A stretch of 64,000 nucleotides of DNA from Prevotella melaninogenica (GCF_018128065.1 NZ_CP072359.1:744001-808000), one strand, 5' to 3'; counted from the stretch's first letter, positions 16,161 through 24,951 are shown. Numbers and translations: made by a program. The notes: generated from the letters alone by a model not told the origin.

Positions 16161-17447
16161 ATGAACCATCATTTTATCAACTCTATACTTCAATGGCTGC
16201 TCATTGCTATTGTCTTGAGAGCAATCGGAGCATTGGTCTTAGGGGTCGTTGCCGATGGCGGTAAGGGGCCGACAGTGATAGGTCTGCTCATCGGCGGGGC
16301 GCTCATCTGGGCAGAGCATTACACCGAGAAGCGGGCCGAGAAGCGTGACGTGCTGGAGATGGAGACGTCGGCAGATAAGGCGGAGGACGGCACGGATGCA
16401 TTGCCAGCGAGCGAGGAAGCACCGACCGAGAGCTATCGCATCGAACGGGAAGACAATTTTTCCACAGCCATAGAGGCACTGACGCATCAGGAGATTGCCG
16501 CAGGGCAGAATAGAGTGCTTGCTTTTGAAGACTCGATGGTGTACGCCTATGAGCTGACGGAGGTAGGATTGCTCACGGGAAGCGGAGAGCAGATGCGCTT
16601 CTCGGTGGTGATTCCGCTGCGTCGCAGCAACTGGCAGACGGAGCAGGAAGAGATAGAGAGAAGGCTCGCAAAGGTATGGAGGGGTATGTGGCAAGACTAT
16701 GTTTTTGAGACGGCGCATGCGTTGTCAGAGAGCAGCCTGATGCTCAAGATAGAGGCTTGCGGGCCGGTAGCCCACGCCGTGAAAGCGTTGAAGCCCATGC
16801 AAGATATACTTCACGAGATTATCATACGTCGGGATCTGCATCTGTTAGACTCGTATTTGCTCATTCACGGCTATGATTGGCCAGAATATGCCTATCTTAG
16901 AGGTGGACAGGTGGTGCACGATTTCAGAGAAGAAGAGGGTGTGGCAAGAAGTGTGTACCATGAAGATGAGGCGATGGCTGTGGCACGACTGTACGACTTC
17001 CAAGACTGCCAACGCATCAGCGAGGCGGAGTATTTAGAGGCACTTTCCTCTTACGCCCACCTGCCTTTTGCGTATCATGGTTCTTACTTGGCGTATAAAA
17101 ACAATAAGTTCAAAGGCGTAGTCTTCACCATGATTGCGGGCAAATTCCACTTGTTTTGCAGTATTGACGAGGCCTACTTTACGACGGATCTGAGCATGTT
17201 TGACCATTTGGAGGAGGCACGTCAGTATAACTGTCGAGTGATGGAGGTACGCTTCAGATACGACCATCTGCCCATGATGCGCCTGCTGACAGGAGAGATA
17301 TTATATATCGATGTGGTGCTGGAGAAGTATGGAGAGCCATTCTATTATCTTGTTCCAAGCTCGTATGGCGGCAGAGATTATGCTCGCATCAAGGCCGATT
17401 ATGATGCTGCGAAGGTGGCAGAGATAGGGGTGAAGATGAAACTTTAA
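16161..17447 (+). CDS. Hypothetical membrane-anchored protein (428 aa)
   Basis: Residues 9-32 and 36-51 are hydrophobic (LQWLLIAIVLRAIGALVLGV; VIGLLIGGALIWAEHY), followed by an acidic linker to about residue 95 and a large soluble part. The soluble part has no motif I recognise; it is rich in Glu, Tyr and Ala (for example YSRIKADYDAAK-like segments near the end and EEARQYNCRVMEVRF). The gene is clearly higher in GC than the surrounding AT-rich DNA, which points to a separate origin. It begins just outside the terminus of an IS1380-like remnant and has no partner gene. Function unknown. Confidence 0.7.
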   Translation: MNHHFINSILQWLLIAIVLRAIGALVLGVVADGGKGPTVIGLLIGGALIWAEHYTEKRAEKRDVLEMETSADKAEDGTDALPASEEAPTESYRIEREDNFSTAIEALTHQEIAAGQNRVLAFEDSMVYAYELTEVGLLTGSGEQMRFSVVIPLRRSNWQTEQEEIERRLAKVWRGMWQDYVFETAHALSESSLMLKIEACGPVAHAVKALKPMQDILHEIIIRRDLHLLDSYLLIHGYDWPEYAYLRGGQVVHDFREEEGVARSVYHEDEAMAVARLYDFQDCQRISEAEYLEALSSYAHLPFAYHGSYLAYKNNKFKGVVFTMIAGKFHLFCSIDEAYFTTDLSMFDHLEEARQYNCRVMEVRFRYDHLPMMRLLTGEILYIDVVLEKYGEPFYYLVPSSYGGRDYARIKADYDAAKVAEIGVKMKL

Positions 17448-17691
17448 TATAGTATAGCCTCAAATCCGCAACTAAGCCTTTCAACGTCCTTCTTGCGTGT
17501 ACACATCCTCTCATTATTGAATTTGCAGATAATTTGAACTTGAAGCACCCACTTTTGCCTACAATATCCCCTTACCCCACAATGTGACTTGAGGCAATAC
17601 GCAATATCATTCCCATAAGTTGGGCTCTTCAGCAATAGGGAGTGATAATCTGAATCTATTACACAATAAGCCAGACTGAGTTACAAAAGAA
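17448..17691. other. Short gene-free spacer
   Basis: Only small spurious frames; no repeat or hairpin stands out. Confidence 0.5.
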
Positions 17692-18385
17692 CTATTTCCT
17701 CTTTGCCTTCCTCAACACTATTCTCAACGAATCAGTAAGCACTCTTTTCTCATTACACATAAGAAAATCTGATGGTAGAATAGATAAGGCTAAAGAATCT
17801 TCGCCCCCTTTGCCTTGGTGTTCATAACGTAATTGAACTGAGATGATTCTATTCTTTACGTGCGTATTATTGGCTTTATATGTATTGGTTCCAGAGAACG
17901 AAAAAGACTTCCCTACCTTTATATTCTTATCATAAAAGTCCAACTGTAAAGAGTCAGGATTCATTACATATTCTCCCTTTAACCCCAATCGGTCATTAGA
18001 GCCTAAACATATTTTGTTTTATTATCGAGCAGATTGTTTGGCTTTGTAACGCAGGCGTAGCGGGCTACGTCAAGTTACAAAGACACACAAGATGCCGATA
18101 AGAAAATAAAAGATGTTAGGAAACAATACCATAGTAATAAGAATTATACATATTGAGGTCTAATGACCGATTGGGGTTATAATTAAAGAGAAGGTAATAC
18201 CAGCCACCGAAGTACACACTGCTGACCTTAACCATACGATTCTCTGATAAATGAATATCATGGCTAAACTTGTTGTTATCTAACGGAAGAATAAATCCCG
18301 TATCACATGACAGAAGTGATAACAAGAAGAAAGCGTAAAGCCCCAACCATTTAATGCGCCAGCAACTAACTATCTGTTTCGACAA
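17692..18385 (-). pseudogene. Interrupted small lipoprotein-like gene
   Basis: The 5' part (18385-18116) encodes a lipoprotein signal (LYAFFLLSLLSCDTGF) and then HDIHLSENRMVKVSSVYFGG and FNYNPNRSLDLN, ending at a stop. The 3' part (about 18018-17692) encodes ICLGSNDRLGLKGEYVMNPD, FSFSGTNTYKANNTHVKNR and ends LRIVLRKAKRK. Between them lies a fold-back element and a perfect 21-bp inverted repeat, one arm in each coding fragment. The most likely history is a single lipoprotein gene of around 200 codons broken by an insertion or local inversion. Its start is 10 bases from an IS1380-like left end. Confidence 0.6.
17980..18179. repeat. 21-bp inverted repeat enclosing a fold-back element
   Basis: 17980-18000 (TAACCCCAATCGGTCATTAG plus A) is exactly repeated in inverted orientation at 18159-18179. 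The 158 bases between contain arms TTTGGCTTTGTAAC and GTTACAAAGACACA around the centre GGCGTAGCGGGCTACGTC (about 18030-18095). A related fold-back lies at 27753-27868. Confidence 0.75.
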
Positions 18386-18395
18386 TATATTAATA

Positions 18396-18906
18396 CCTTA
18401 ATTCCGCAGCATAAATTCTTGTGAGAACTCCAAGTGTCTGAGAAATAAAGTTCTTAAAACACTTGGATATGTCAGAAATTTCACCTATCTTGGTGCTGCA
18501 AACATAACAAGTAAGCAAAAATCTGACATGGCAAAGGTAGCAATTAAAAACGAGAATATCACTTCTTTCGGTGGAATTTATCACATTATGGACGTTTTCT
18601 CAAAGTTGGGCTTTGAAAAACTTACCGAATCCGTATTAAGCAAACGTGGAAGTAGCGGCAAAGCATTCTGTTATGGAAGTATTTTTTGGCTCTTTCTTCA
18701 TTCACGGCACTCAATGTGGCAAAAATTATGTGCAAGGAACTTGGTACGTCCATCGGTCGCCTTAAAGCGAAGATGATCAATGCCTATTACCCGCAACGAA
18801 TTATTGACGTGTTCGAGAAGAGCCCGAACAAGCCATTAAATAAAGAAAGGATAAATGATATATTTAGTTTTGCTGCTGATGCAGCATAATATTTAACGGA
18901 CTATTG
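18396..18906 (+). mobile_element. IS1380-like internal-deletion derivative (left end joined to right end)
   Basis: The left terminus CCTTAATTCCGCAGC begins at 18396 and the transposase start is at 18528 (MAKVAIKNENITSFGGIYH). After FCYGSIF the sequence jumps, at about 18683, to the transposase C-terminus (TALNVAKIMCKELGTSIGRL, AKMINAYYPQRIID, INDIFSFAADAA, stop) and the right end at about 18906. The middle of the transposase is missing. It is about 510 bp long and cannot encode an active enzyme. Confidence 0.75.
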
Positions 18907-18907
18907 T

Positions 18908-18938
18908 TTTGTGGAATAAAAACAAATATCTATCTTTG
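18908..18938 (+). promoter_or_regulatory. Canonical Bacteroidota promoter inside the 157-bp cassette
   Basis: TTTG at 18908-18911 and TATCTTTG at 18931-18938, 19 bases apart, fit the -33/-7 consensus. There is no open frame downstream before the terminator at 18989. Confidence 0.75.
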
Positions 18939-18943
18939 TGGTG

Positions 18944-19012
18944 TGGAGGGAGCGTTTAATCCCTATTAGGACACGTCCTCCATTCCAGCCAGAGTGTTTA
19001 CTCTGGTTTTTT
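18944..19012 (+). ncRNA. Candidate small RNA of about 70 nt
   Basis: The promoter ends at 18938 and the terminator T run ends at 19012, so a transcript of about 65-70 nt is predicted. It would have a first hairpin closed by TGGAGG (18944-18949) with CCTCCA (18977-18982), then the terminator hairpin. It resembles no RNA family I know. Evidence is promoter plus terminator plus structure; expression is not shown. Confidence 0.5.
18989..19012 (+). terminator. Rho-independent terminator
   Basis: CCAGAGT-GTTT-ACTCTGG followed by six T residues. Confidence 0.88.
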
Positions 19013-19048
19013 ATTAGCAATATTCCCTTATTACAATAGTCCGTTAAA

Positions 19049-19395
19049 ATTTTGTGGTTTACGAATCTTTCGTCCCTAAGCTAACAGGTATTGTGGCAGA
19101 AAGAAAACATGACAGGTCTCTAAAAAAGAGATAATTAGGTAACAAAATATAACTTAATAAAATCGACTATTTCATTGAATCTCTGTAACTTTATAGATGT
19201 AAAAAGACAATAAAGTTTATGCTGATAACCAACTTGATTAGTCGATATATGAAGCTCTGCAAAGCAGCATTTAGTACTGGAGATGGAGCAAAGTTAAACA
19301 AAAGTATTCAAACAAACGTCATGGAAATGCTTTTTCTTTTGATGGTCATCCCAAGGGTTTGTCAGGCACGCGACAAGAGAAAACTTGAGTTTGCT
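19049..19395. other. Gene-free spacer between IS remnants
   Basis: No protein-like frame outside the transposase tail that starts near 19396; no structure recognised. Confidence 0.5.
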
Positions 19396-19612
19396 TTCAA
19401 CTCTTCATTCACAGCACTCAATGTGGCGAAAATTATGTGCAAGAAACTTGGTACGTCCATCGGTCGCCTTAAAGCGAAGATGATTAATGCCTATTACGCG
19501 CAACGAATTATTGACCTGTCGAGAAAAGTCCGAACATGCCATTAAATAAAGAAAGGATAAATGATATATTTAGTTTCGCTGCTGATGCAGCATAATATTT
19601 AACGGACTATTG
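19396..19612 (+). mobile_element. IS1380-like right-end remnant (transposase C-terminus)
   Basis: It encodes TALNVAKIMCKKLGTSIGRL, AKMINAYYAQRIID with a frameshift shortly after, and ends at TTTAACGGACTATTG (19612). It matches 18690-18906 closely. It lies just beyond the 3' end of the three-gene operon. Confidence 0.75.
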
Positions 19613-19627
19613 ATAATAATAACCGTT

Positions 19628-20182
19628 TTAAAAAGGGTTAGTCAGGCTACTTGGTAAACCAACACGCATAAAGAAGCGTGCAAAAGCTTGAGATAAATGC
19701 TCTTTATAGGGAGAGATTAGACGAATGACATAGCCACGTTTAGCAATAGTACTTTTCAAAGTTTTTTGTGAAATAGTAAATGCATTACTAAAATCAATCA
19801 CAGGATAATCCCCAAGTCCCTTTTCTATATCTTTATCGAGAATATGGTAACTAGGCATAACACCAGTAGCTAGATGCTTGAAGAGACTTTTCTTTTCCTT
19901 TGTACTCATAGACCTTTCGAGGAATTCTGAACGTTTGGAAATAACTTCAGATATATATGTCCAAGGAGCTACAAATATCTTATCTACCTTATTGTTTGCA
20001 ATGTCACACGATTGTGTCACAATTACGACATTATATTCTACAACCTTTGCATGTATCTCCTCATTAATACCATCACTTAGTACATCATAATATGGACAAT
20101 CAAACAAAATGTCTCCTTGTTCTATTGCCATACCTTCACTATACTCTATTTTTTCATACCAAGAAGTGTCATCTTTATTCAT
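19628..20182 (-). CDS. Uncharacterised protein with VVIVTQSCDI motif, third gene of a TIGR04255 operon (184 aa)
   Basis: The ATG at 20182 (MNKDDTSWYEKIEYSEG) is preferred over one at 20206 because it overlaps the previous stop codon by 8 bases, the usual arrangement for coupled genes. The visible core is GDILFDCPYYDVL, then VVEYNVVIVTQSCDIANNKV and IFVAPWTYISEV; the C-terminal half is basic (KSTIAKRGYVIRLISPYKEH). The TQSCDI...VAP pattern occurs in uncharacterised proteins I associate with accessory loci, but no activity is established. No membrane segment or signal is present. It is the last gene of the operon, next to an IS right-end remnant. Confidence 0.65.
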   Translation of the reverse strand: MNKDDTSWYEKIEYSEGMAIEQGDILFDCPYYDVLSDGINEEIHAKVVEYNVVIVTQSCDIANNKVDKIFVAPWTYISEVISKRSEFLERSMSTKEKKSLFKHLATGVMPSYHILDKDIEKGLGDYPVIDFSNAFTISQKTLKSTIAKRGYVIRLISPYKEHLSQAFARFFMRVGLPSSLTNPF

Positions 20183-20612
20183 AATCGAAATCTTCAAAAA
20201 GTTCATCAGTCAAACTAATGTAGCCTTTGTCACGGCTAATGATTTTCATTTTTGCATCTCTAGCCATTCCTTCAGAATGTGCAAAATAAAGTATTGCTTC
20301 TACATCATCATATTCCTCATCATCAACAACATTGACAAACGTGTCCTCGATAGGTGTAACTGAAGAAAAAGAAGACTTAACTATGAAATTTTCATTAAAA
20401 GAAGATAAGCTTACAGATGATGTTGACCTCTCATCTACATAGCAAATAGAATTTGCTCCAGCTACACCAACTGAAGACATTAATGCAGTAAGCACTAACG
20501 TACGTACTACTTTCTGAAGCCCATCAACGTGTGTCAGCCCATGATTTTTTTTGCTCTCATGAAAGACCACCGAAGTGCGAAGATCAGTCTTGAAATAATC
20601 GTTATTGTTCAT
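20175..20612 (-). CDS. Hypothetical single-pass membrane protein, second gene of the operon (145 aa)
   Basis: A basic N-terminus (about 35 residues with KKNHGLTHVDGLQKVV) precedes one hydrophobic segment, RTLVLTALMSSVGVAGANSI (residues 37-56). After a Ser-rich stretch comes an acidic region (FVNVVDDEEYDDVEAILYFA) and the tail DKGYISLTDELFEDFDYE. I recognise no family. The gene overlaps both neighbours, by 11 bases upstream and 8 downstream, which argues that it is real and translated with them. It may anchor or sense at the membrane for the two soluble partners; that is inference. Confidence 0.65.
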   Translation of the reverse strand: MNNNDYFKTDLRTSVVFHESKKNHGLTHVDGLQKVVRTLVLTALMSSVGVAGANSICYVDERSTSSVSLSSFNENFIVKSSFSSVTPIEDTFVNVVDDEEYDDVEAILYFAHSEGMARDAKMKIISRDKGYISLTDELFEDFDYE

Positions 20613-21366
20613 CCTTCTTTCCCTTTTTTACTTTGAATGATTCATAAAGTGATCCTCTCGTGATATTCTTAAAGAAATTGCTTAGGAAAACGTGAGAATT
20701 ATCAAGAATACCCAAGAATCTCTCTTTATCATCTGTTTCTAAAAGCATATTTGCTTTAATTGTATTTTGGATACTGCTCTCCAGTATAAAGCCATCTCTA
20801 CGACCATCTTTTTGCCCACGGTTCAATGCAAATCTGAAAATGCCAGCATCTTTCTGCTCCTCACATGAGAAACCTAAACCCTGAGGATGGTCAATATAAT
20901 CAGCATTGATGTTGAGATGGAAATATCGTTTAACAAAATCCATTGTGTCGTCAGCCGGATCTTTATCGAAAAAATCTAGATAACGCAGTTGCATAGTAAG
21001 CGTTGTGTTATCATTAAAATGATATAACTGCGCAAACTTGTCTATAACATTTATTATCTGAGGCTTGAATAAATCCCAATCATACTGATTACCTGCATAA
21101 TTAACACTAACTACTCCTGGCCCTGTCTGATATAGAAGATTTTTATTCTCTTTATTCTTAGACCGGTATACAACTTGCCCAAGCATAGCCTGAAGCGGGA
21201 TGTTACCGATAGGCAGCAATGCAGAAGGTAATTCAAACTTATCGGTAAGAGCTGCAGAAAGAGTGCCAACCACAATCTGATATTTTTGCAAGTCAACAGA
21301 ATTGTTTGCATTCCATCTAATTTCAAATATAACCTCTACAAGAGGGGCTTGTGGTAATATTGCCAT
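20602..21366 (-). CDS. TIGR04255-family protein, first gene of the operon (254 aa)
   Basis: The N-terminus LPQAPLVEVIFEIRWNAN is the hallmark of the sporadically distributed TIGR04255 family, and the body (FKPQIINVIDKFAQLYHFND, LTMQLRYLDFFDKD, GFILESSIQNTIKA) keeps the family's alternating strands. The fold and biochemical role of these proteins are not known; their patchy distribution suggests a mobile accessory function, perhaps defence. A lysine-rich tail (KVKKGKKDEQ) overlaps the start of the next gene. The operon is bracketed by IS1380-like remnants at 19396-19612 and 21468-21753. Confidence 0.78.
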   Translation of the reverse strand: MAILPQAPLVEVIFEIRWNANNSVDLQKYQIVVGTLSAALTDKFELPSALLPIGNIPLQAMLGQVVYRSKNKENKNLLYQTGPGVVSVNYAGNQYDWDLFKPQIINVIDKFAQLYHFNDNTTLTMQLRYLDFFDKDPADDTMDFVKRYFHLNINADYIDHPQGLGFSCEEQKDAGIFRFALNRGQKDGRRDGFILESSIQNTIKANMLLETDDKERFLGILDNSHVFLSNFFKNITRGSLYESFKVKKGKKDEQ

Positions 21367-21467
21367 ATGTAATTATAATGTTAGTTCTATTAATATAACT
21401 GCAAAAGTAATGCTAAATTATGAAAGCATGATAGAAAAATAGATTTTTTCCTGAAATTTAATAAGAT

Positions 21468-21753
21468 CCTTAATCCCGCAGCATAAATTCTTGTAAGAAA
21501 TCCAAGTTCCTGAGAAATAAAGTTCTCAAAACACCTGGATATGTCAGAAATTTCACCTATCTTGGTGCTGCAGACATAACAAGTAAGCAAAAAACTGACA
21601 TGGCAAAGATAGCAATTAAAAACGAGAATATCACTTCTTACGGTGGAATTTATCACATTATGGACGTTTTCTCAAAGTTGGGCTTTGAAAAACTTACCGA
21701 ATCTGTATTGGGCAAACGTGGAAGTAGCGGCAAAGCATTCTGTTATGGAAATA
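21468..21753 (+). mobile_element. IS1380-like left-end remnant 4
   Basis: The left terminus is CCTTAATCCCGCAGC at 21468; the transposase begins MAKIAIKNENITSYGGIYH at about 21600 and is lost after AFCYGN, the same break point as in the other copies. Its terminus lies about 100 bases upstream of the TIGR04255 gene, pointing away from it. Confidence 0.75.
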
Positions 21754-21876
21754 TCATAAACTCATGATAAGTCTCTGCGCACATTATTTATTATCTTACT
21801 AAGGCTCCGCACATATGGTGCGAAAGGCATATAACATTACAAGAATAGGAAAAACCTCAGCAAGCCTATGGTGAAT

Positions 21877-23450
21877 GGTGCGACAAATAGGGAGAGAAAA
21901 CTGAATAAAAAGCAATTGTGAGAGTCGACAAAATAGGAACATTCTTACTACTTATAGATTTAATAGGAGAAAAATAACAGTCGATAGCTGTGTTATAAAT
22001 CAAAATTACCATGCTTTGAGAGCATAAAACGACAAAAAAGGAATATTCTTTATTGACTTAAGAAAGCAACATAATAAACTGAATATCAATAGAAAATAAA
22101 TATTGATAAAAGTAAAGTGCGACAAAAAAGTGACAAGTTTTGGTACTTTTCGAACGTAAAAGAGAAAAAAAATATCCATAACTTCATTAATATCAATGCT
22201 TTATCGAACAAATAGAGTAGGGTAGTATCGAAAATAGCTTCCCTATTTGTCTCCGTTATCTTTAAGCGATAAAACAGCATTTTGTGAATGATTAAGAACG
22301 AAAAAGGGCTCAAGTGCGACAAAAAAGGAGGAAAAACTCTCACGTCAAAACACGTAAAAAGGATGTCGACAAAGTCATGAAAAGAAGAAAACTCAATGCG
22401 AATAACCTTCCTAAAATATGAACATAAAAACCGAAAAGTTTGAACAATGAAAAGAAGAAATAATCCTTCTAAATTCGATACGAATACCGACAAGCTGATA
22501 ACAAAGAAAAACATACAAACGTCCTGACGCATCTCCGCACTTTAATCATTGAATACGAAGAAGTAAATAATAACCTCTAAGAAAATTAAAAAGCGATAAT
22601 ATACTGATACACAAATATATAAAAACATATTTGAAGATAATAAGAATCCTGTGTAACCGCCTAAAAAACAACCGAATAAAGCAAAGATCAACGGTAATAA
22701 AAATAAGAAAACGAAACAAAACCTACTGCCAACCCGACATGAATCTCACCAAAATTTCCTACCCGAAACCGCCGACTAAAAAACCACAAAACCATGAAAC
22801 GGAAATGAAAACCCGACTCAAAACGCTCGTCCTCCAAGCCTACAGCAAAACAGAAAACGCCTGCACCGTTCCTAAAACGTATGTGCGACAAAAAGGGAGG
22901 TTGCGCCCAAAAGCTTTGTTTAAAGTCTTCTTCCCCCACCGAAAAAATATATATTTTCTTAAAACAAAACACATCTTCTTAACTTAGAATATCGTTATGT
23001 AATCATTATTAGATATTAGTAGAGGACTTTCAACTTATTGTTCTTTAAGTAGTTACAAGGTTAATCGGCGACACTTTAGGAAGTTTGTGACGACAGATAG
23101 GGAAGAATGGTGCGACTAATTAGTAAGGATGGTGCGACACTTTAGTAGCTAAAAGGGTGGGGTAGTCGACAACTTAGGAGGTTAGGTGCGACGAATAGGG
23201 AAGGAGTAAGCTATGTTTATGAATAATTCATACAAAAAGGTGTTATATAAGACAAAATAACGAGCGTTTCTATGATTGATAAAGCTAAAGCTTAATAAAA
23301 GTATGATGTATTGTCGTTGTTTTCTAAATGGTCTTAAATATCATAATACATTATATTATAGATTGTTATAACATTATGGTGAAAAGTGCGAGACAAAAAG
23401 GGAAGATTTTGTGTACTATGGTCTCTTGTATTTACCGACAAAATAGTAAG
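21877..23450 (+). repeat. Cluster 1 of iteron-like GCGAC motifs (about 14 copies)
   Basis: Copies in one orientation include GGTGCGACAAATAGGGAG (21877), GTCGACAAAATAGGAA (21924), ACGACAAAAAAGGAA (22029), GTGCGACAAAAAAGTGAC (22117), GTGCGACAAAAAAGGAGG (22314), GTGCGACAAAAAGGGAGG (22883), GGCGACACTTTAGGAAG (23067), GACGACAGATAGGGAAG (23089), GGTGCGACTAATTAGTAAG (23109), GGTGCGACACTTTAGTAG (23131), GTCGACAACTTAGGAGG (23165), GGTGCGACGAATAGGGAAG (23185), GTGCGAGACAAAAAGGG (23386) and ACCGACAAAATAGTAAG (23434). The surrounding DNA is AT-rich and encodes no convincing protein. Function unknown; see findings. Confidence 0.8.
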
Positions 23451-23592
23451 TTTTTGAAAATAATTTACATTAAGACGTGGTTTGAGGTCATGAAAGACAT
23501 GATGAACAGCAGGTACAGAGACAGGGTAACAGATGAATAAAGGTATAGTAGGAGTGGGAAAGACATTCTGAACATAATGCAAAAAGAAAGAA

Positions 23593-24360
23593 GATAGAAA
23601 GTACAAGAAATAATTAATCATTTTATCCTCTCACAGATGCCACAGATATACAGATTGCTTATGCTCACAGAAACCTAAAGGTTAGAGATAGCACAGAACG
23701 TTATTGCAATGAAAGAGAAAAAGACAGAAGCACAAAAGGACCAGATGATAGAAAGTACAAGAAATAATTAATCATTTTATCTTCTCACAGATGCCACAGA
23801 TATACAGATTGCTTATGCTCACAGAGACCTAAAGGTTAGAGATAGCACAGAACGTTATTGCAATGAAAGAGAAAAAGACAGAAGCACAAAAGGACCAGAT
23901 GATAGAAAGAACAAGAAATAATTAATCATTTTATCCTCTCACAGATGCCACAGATATACAGATTGCTTATGCTCACAGAGACCTAAAGGTCGGAGATAGC
24001 ACAGAACGTTATTGCAATGAAAGAGAGAAAGACAGAAGCACAAAAGGACCAGACGATAGAAAGTACAAGAAATAATTAATCATTTTATCTTCTCACAGAT
24101 GCCACAGATATACAGATTGCTTATGCTCACAGAAACCTAAAGGTTAGAGATAGCACAGAACGTTATTGCAATGAAAGAGTAAAAGACGGAAGCACAAAAG
24201 GAACAGAAGATAGAAAGTACAAGAAATAATTAATCATTTTATCTTCTCACAGATGCCACAGATATACAGATTGCTTACGCTCACAGAGACCTAAAGGTTA
24301 GAGGTTGCACAGAACGTTATTGCAATGAAAGAGAAAAAACGGAAGGTATAAAAGGATATT
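23593..24360 (+). repeat. Five tandem copies of a 154-bp unit
   Basis: GATAGAAAG recurs at 23593, 23747, 23901, 24055 and 24209, exactly 154 bases apart each time. Each unit carries TCTCACAGATGCCACAGATA, CTCACAGAAACCTAAAGG and GCACAGAACGTTATTGCAAT with few substitutions. No frame stays open across units. A degenerate relative (CTCACAGATGAACAGAT...) lies at 24767-24850 and another at 44879-44940. Confidence 0.93.
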
Positions 24361-24439
24361 AAAGCTCAAAATTAAAACCTCAAAGTTCTATGTTCAAAGT
24401 TCTTCGTGTTGTAAATAAAATTCAAAGATTGTGAATTAA

Positions 24440-24575
24440 AAGGGCATGAAATGGCTTGCAATTAACGCCCAATTGACTTGCAACAGATGCCCTTTTGAGC
24501 TCTTACTAACGCCCTTTTGAAGTCTAACTAAGCACCTTTTCTTGCATGACTTTATAACTAATTGATTTACTGTTG
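24440..24575 (-). repeat. Dispersed periodic repeat, block C
   Basis: Read on the minus strand: AAAAGGTGCTTAGTTAG, TTCAAAAGGGCGTTAGTAAG, CTCAAAAGGGCATCTGTTGC, CAATTGGGCGTTAATTGC. It is the same series as blocks A, B and D but inverted. It lies in the gene-free interval 24361-24951, which otherwise holds only a degenerate 154-bp-unit relative. Confidence 0.8.
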
Positions 24576-24951
24576 GTTGCAACCTTGCTTTTTATATGTG
24601 TTTTTGCCTTAACTTATATATGTTTTCTTTGAAATTATGTAATGATTTTTCAAAAACTTATTTGTGATTACTATTGGGTTCATCCGTGATTTGGAGTGAT
24701 AAAGTAAGCTTATTATGTTTTCTCACAGAGTACACTTCCTAAAGGTTAATGCTCAAATTATTCTCTCTCACAGATGAACAGATACGATGCAGCACAGAGA
24801 GCTAAAGGGCTACGAAACACACAGAGCTTTATTGCATTGACGTATAGATGAGGCATAGACTGGAAAAAAGCTAAAAGGATAGGAAGGTAAAAAGAGACAG
24901 AATGTATATGATAAACAGAGGGAATGACATGTGTTGTGCTTTCTTTGTCCT

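Larger units (their letters stand above)
18892..19048 (+). mobile_element. 157-bp cassette with perfect 16-bp terminal inverted repeats
   Basis: TTTAACGGACTATTGT at 18892-18907 is the exact reverse complement of 19033-19048. The left repeat is also the right end of the adjoining IS remnant; the same end occurs at 19598 and 27978. Inside are a canonical promoter and a terminator for a short RNA. Confidence 0.7.

Noticed and set aside
22631..22987. Open frame of 118 codons inside GCGAC cluster 1
   Set aside because: Lys/Asn/Thr-rich with no family resemblance, and it reads straight through one of the repeated GCGAC motifs; it is the product of A-rich DNA.
23593..24360. CRISPR array
   Set aside because: The 154-bp units have no short repeat/unique spacer structure, whole units are nearly identical, and no cas gene is present.
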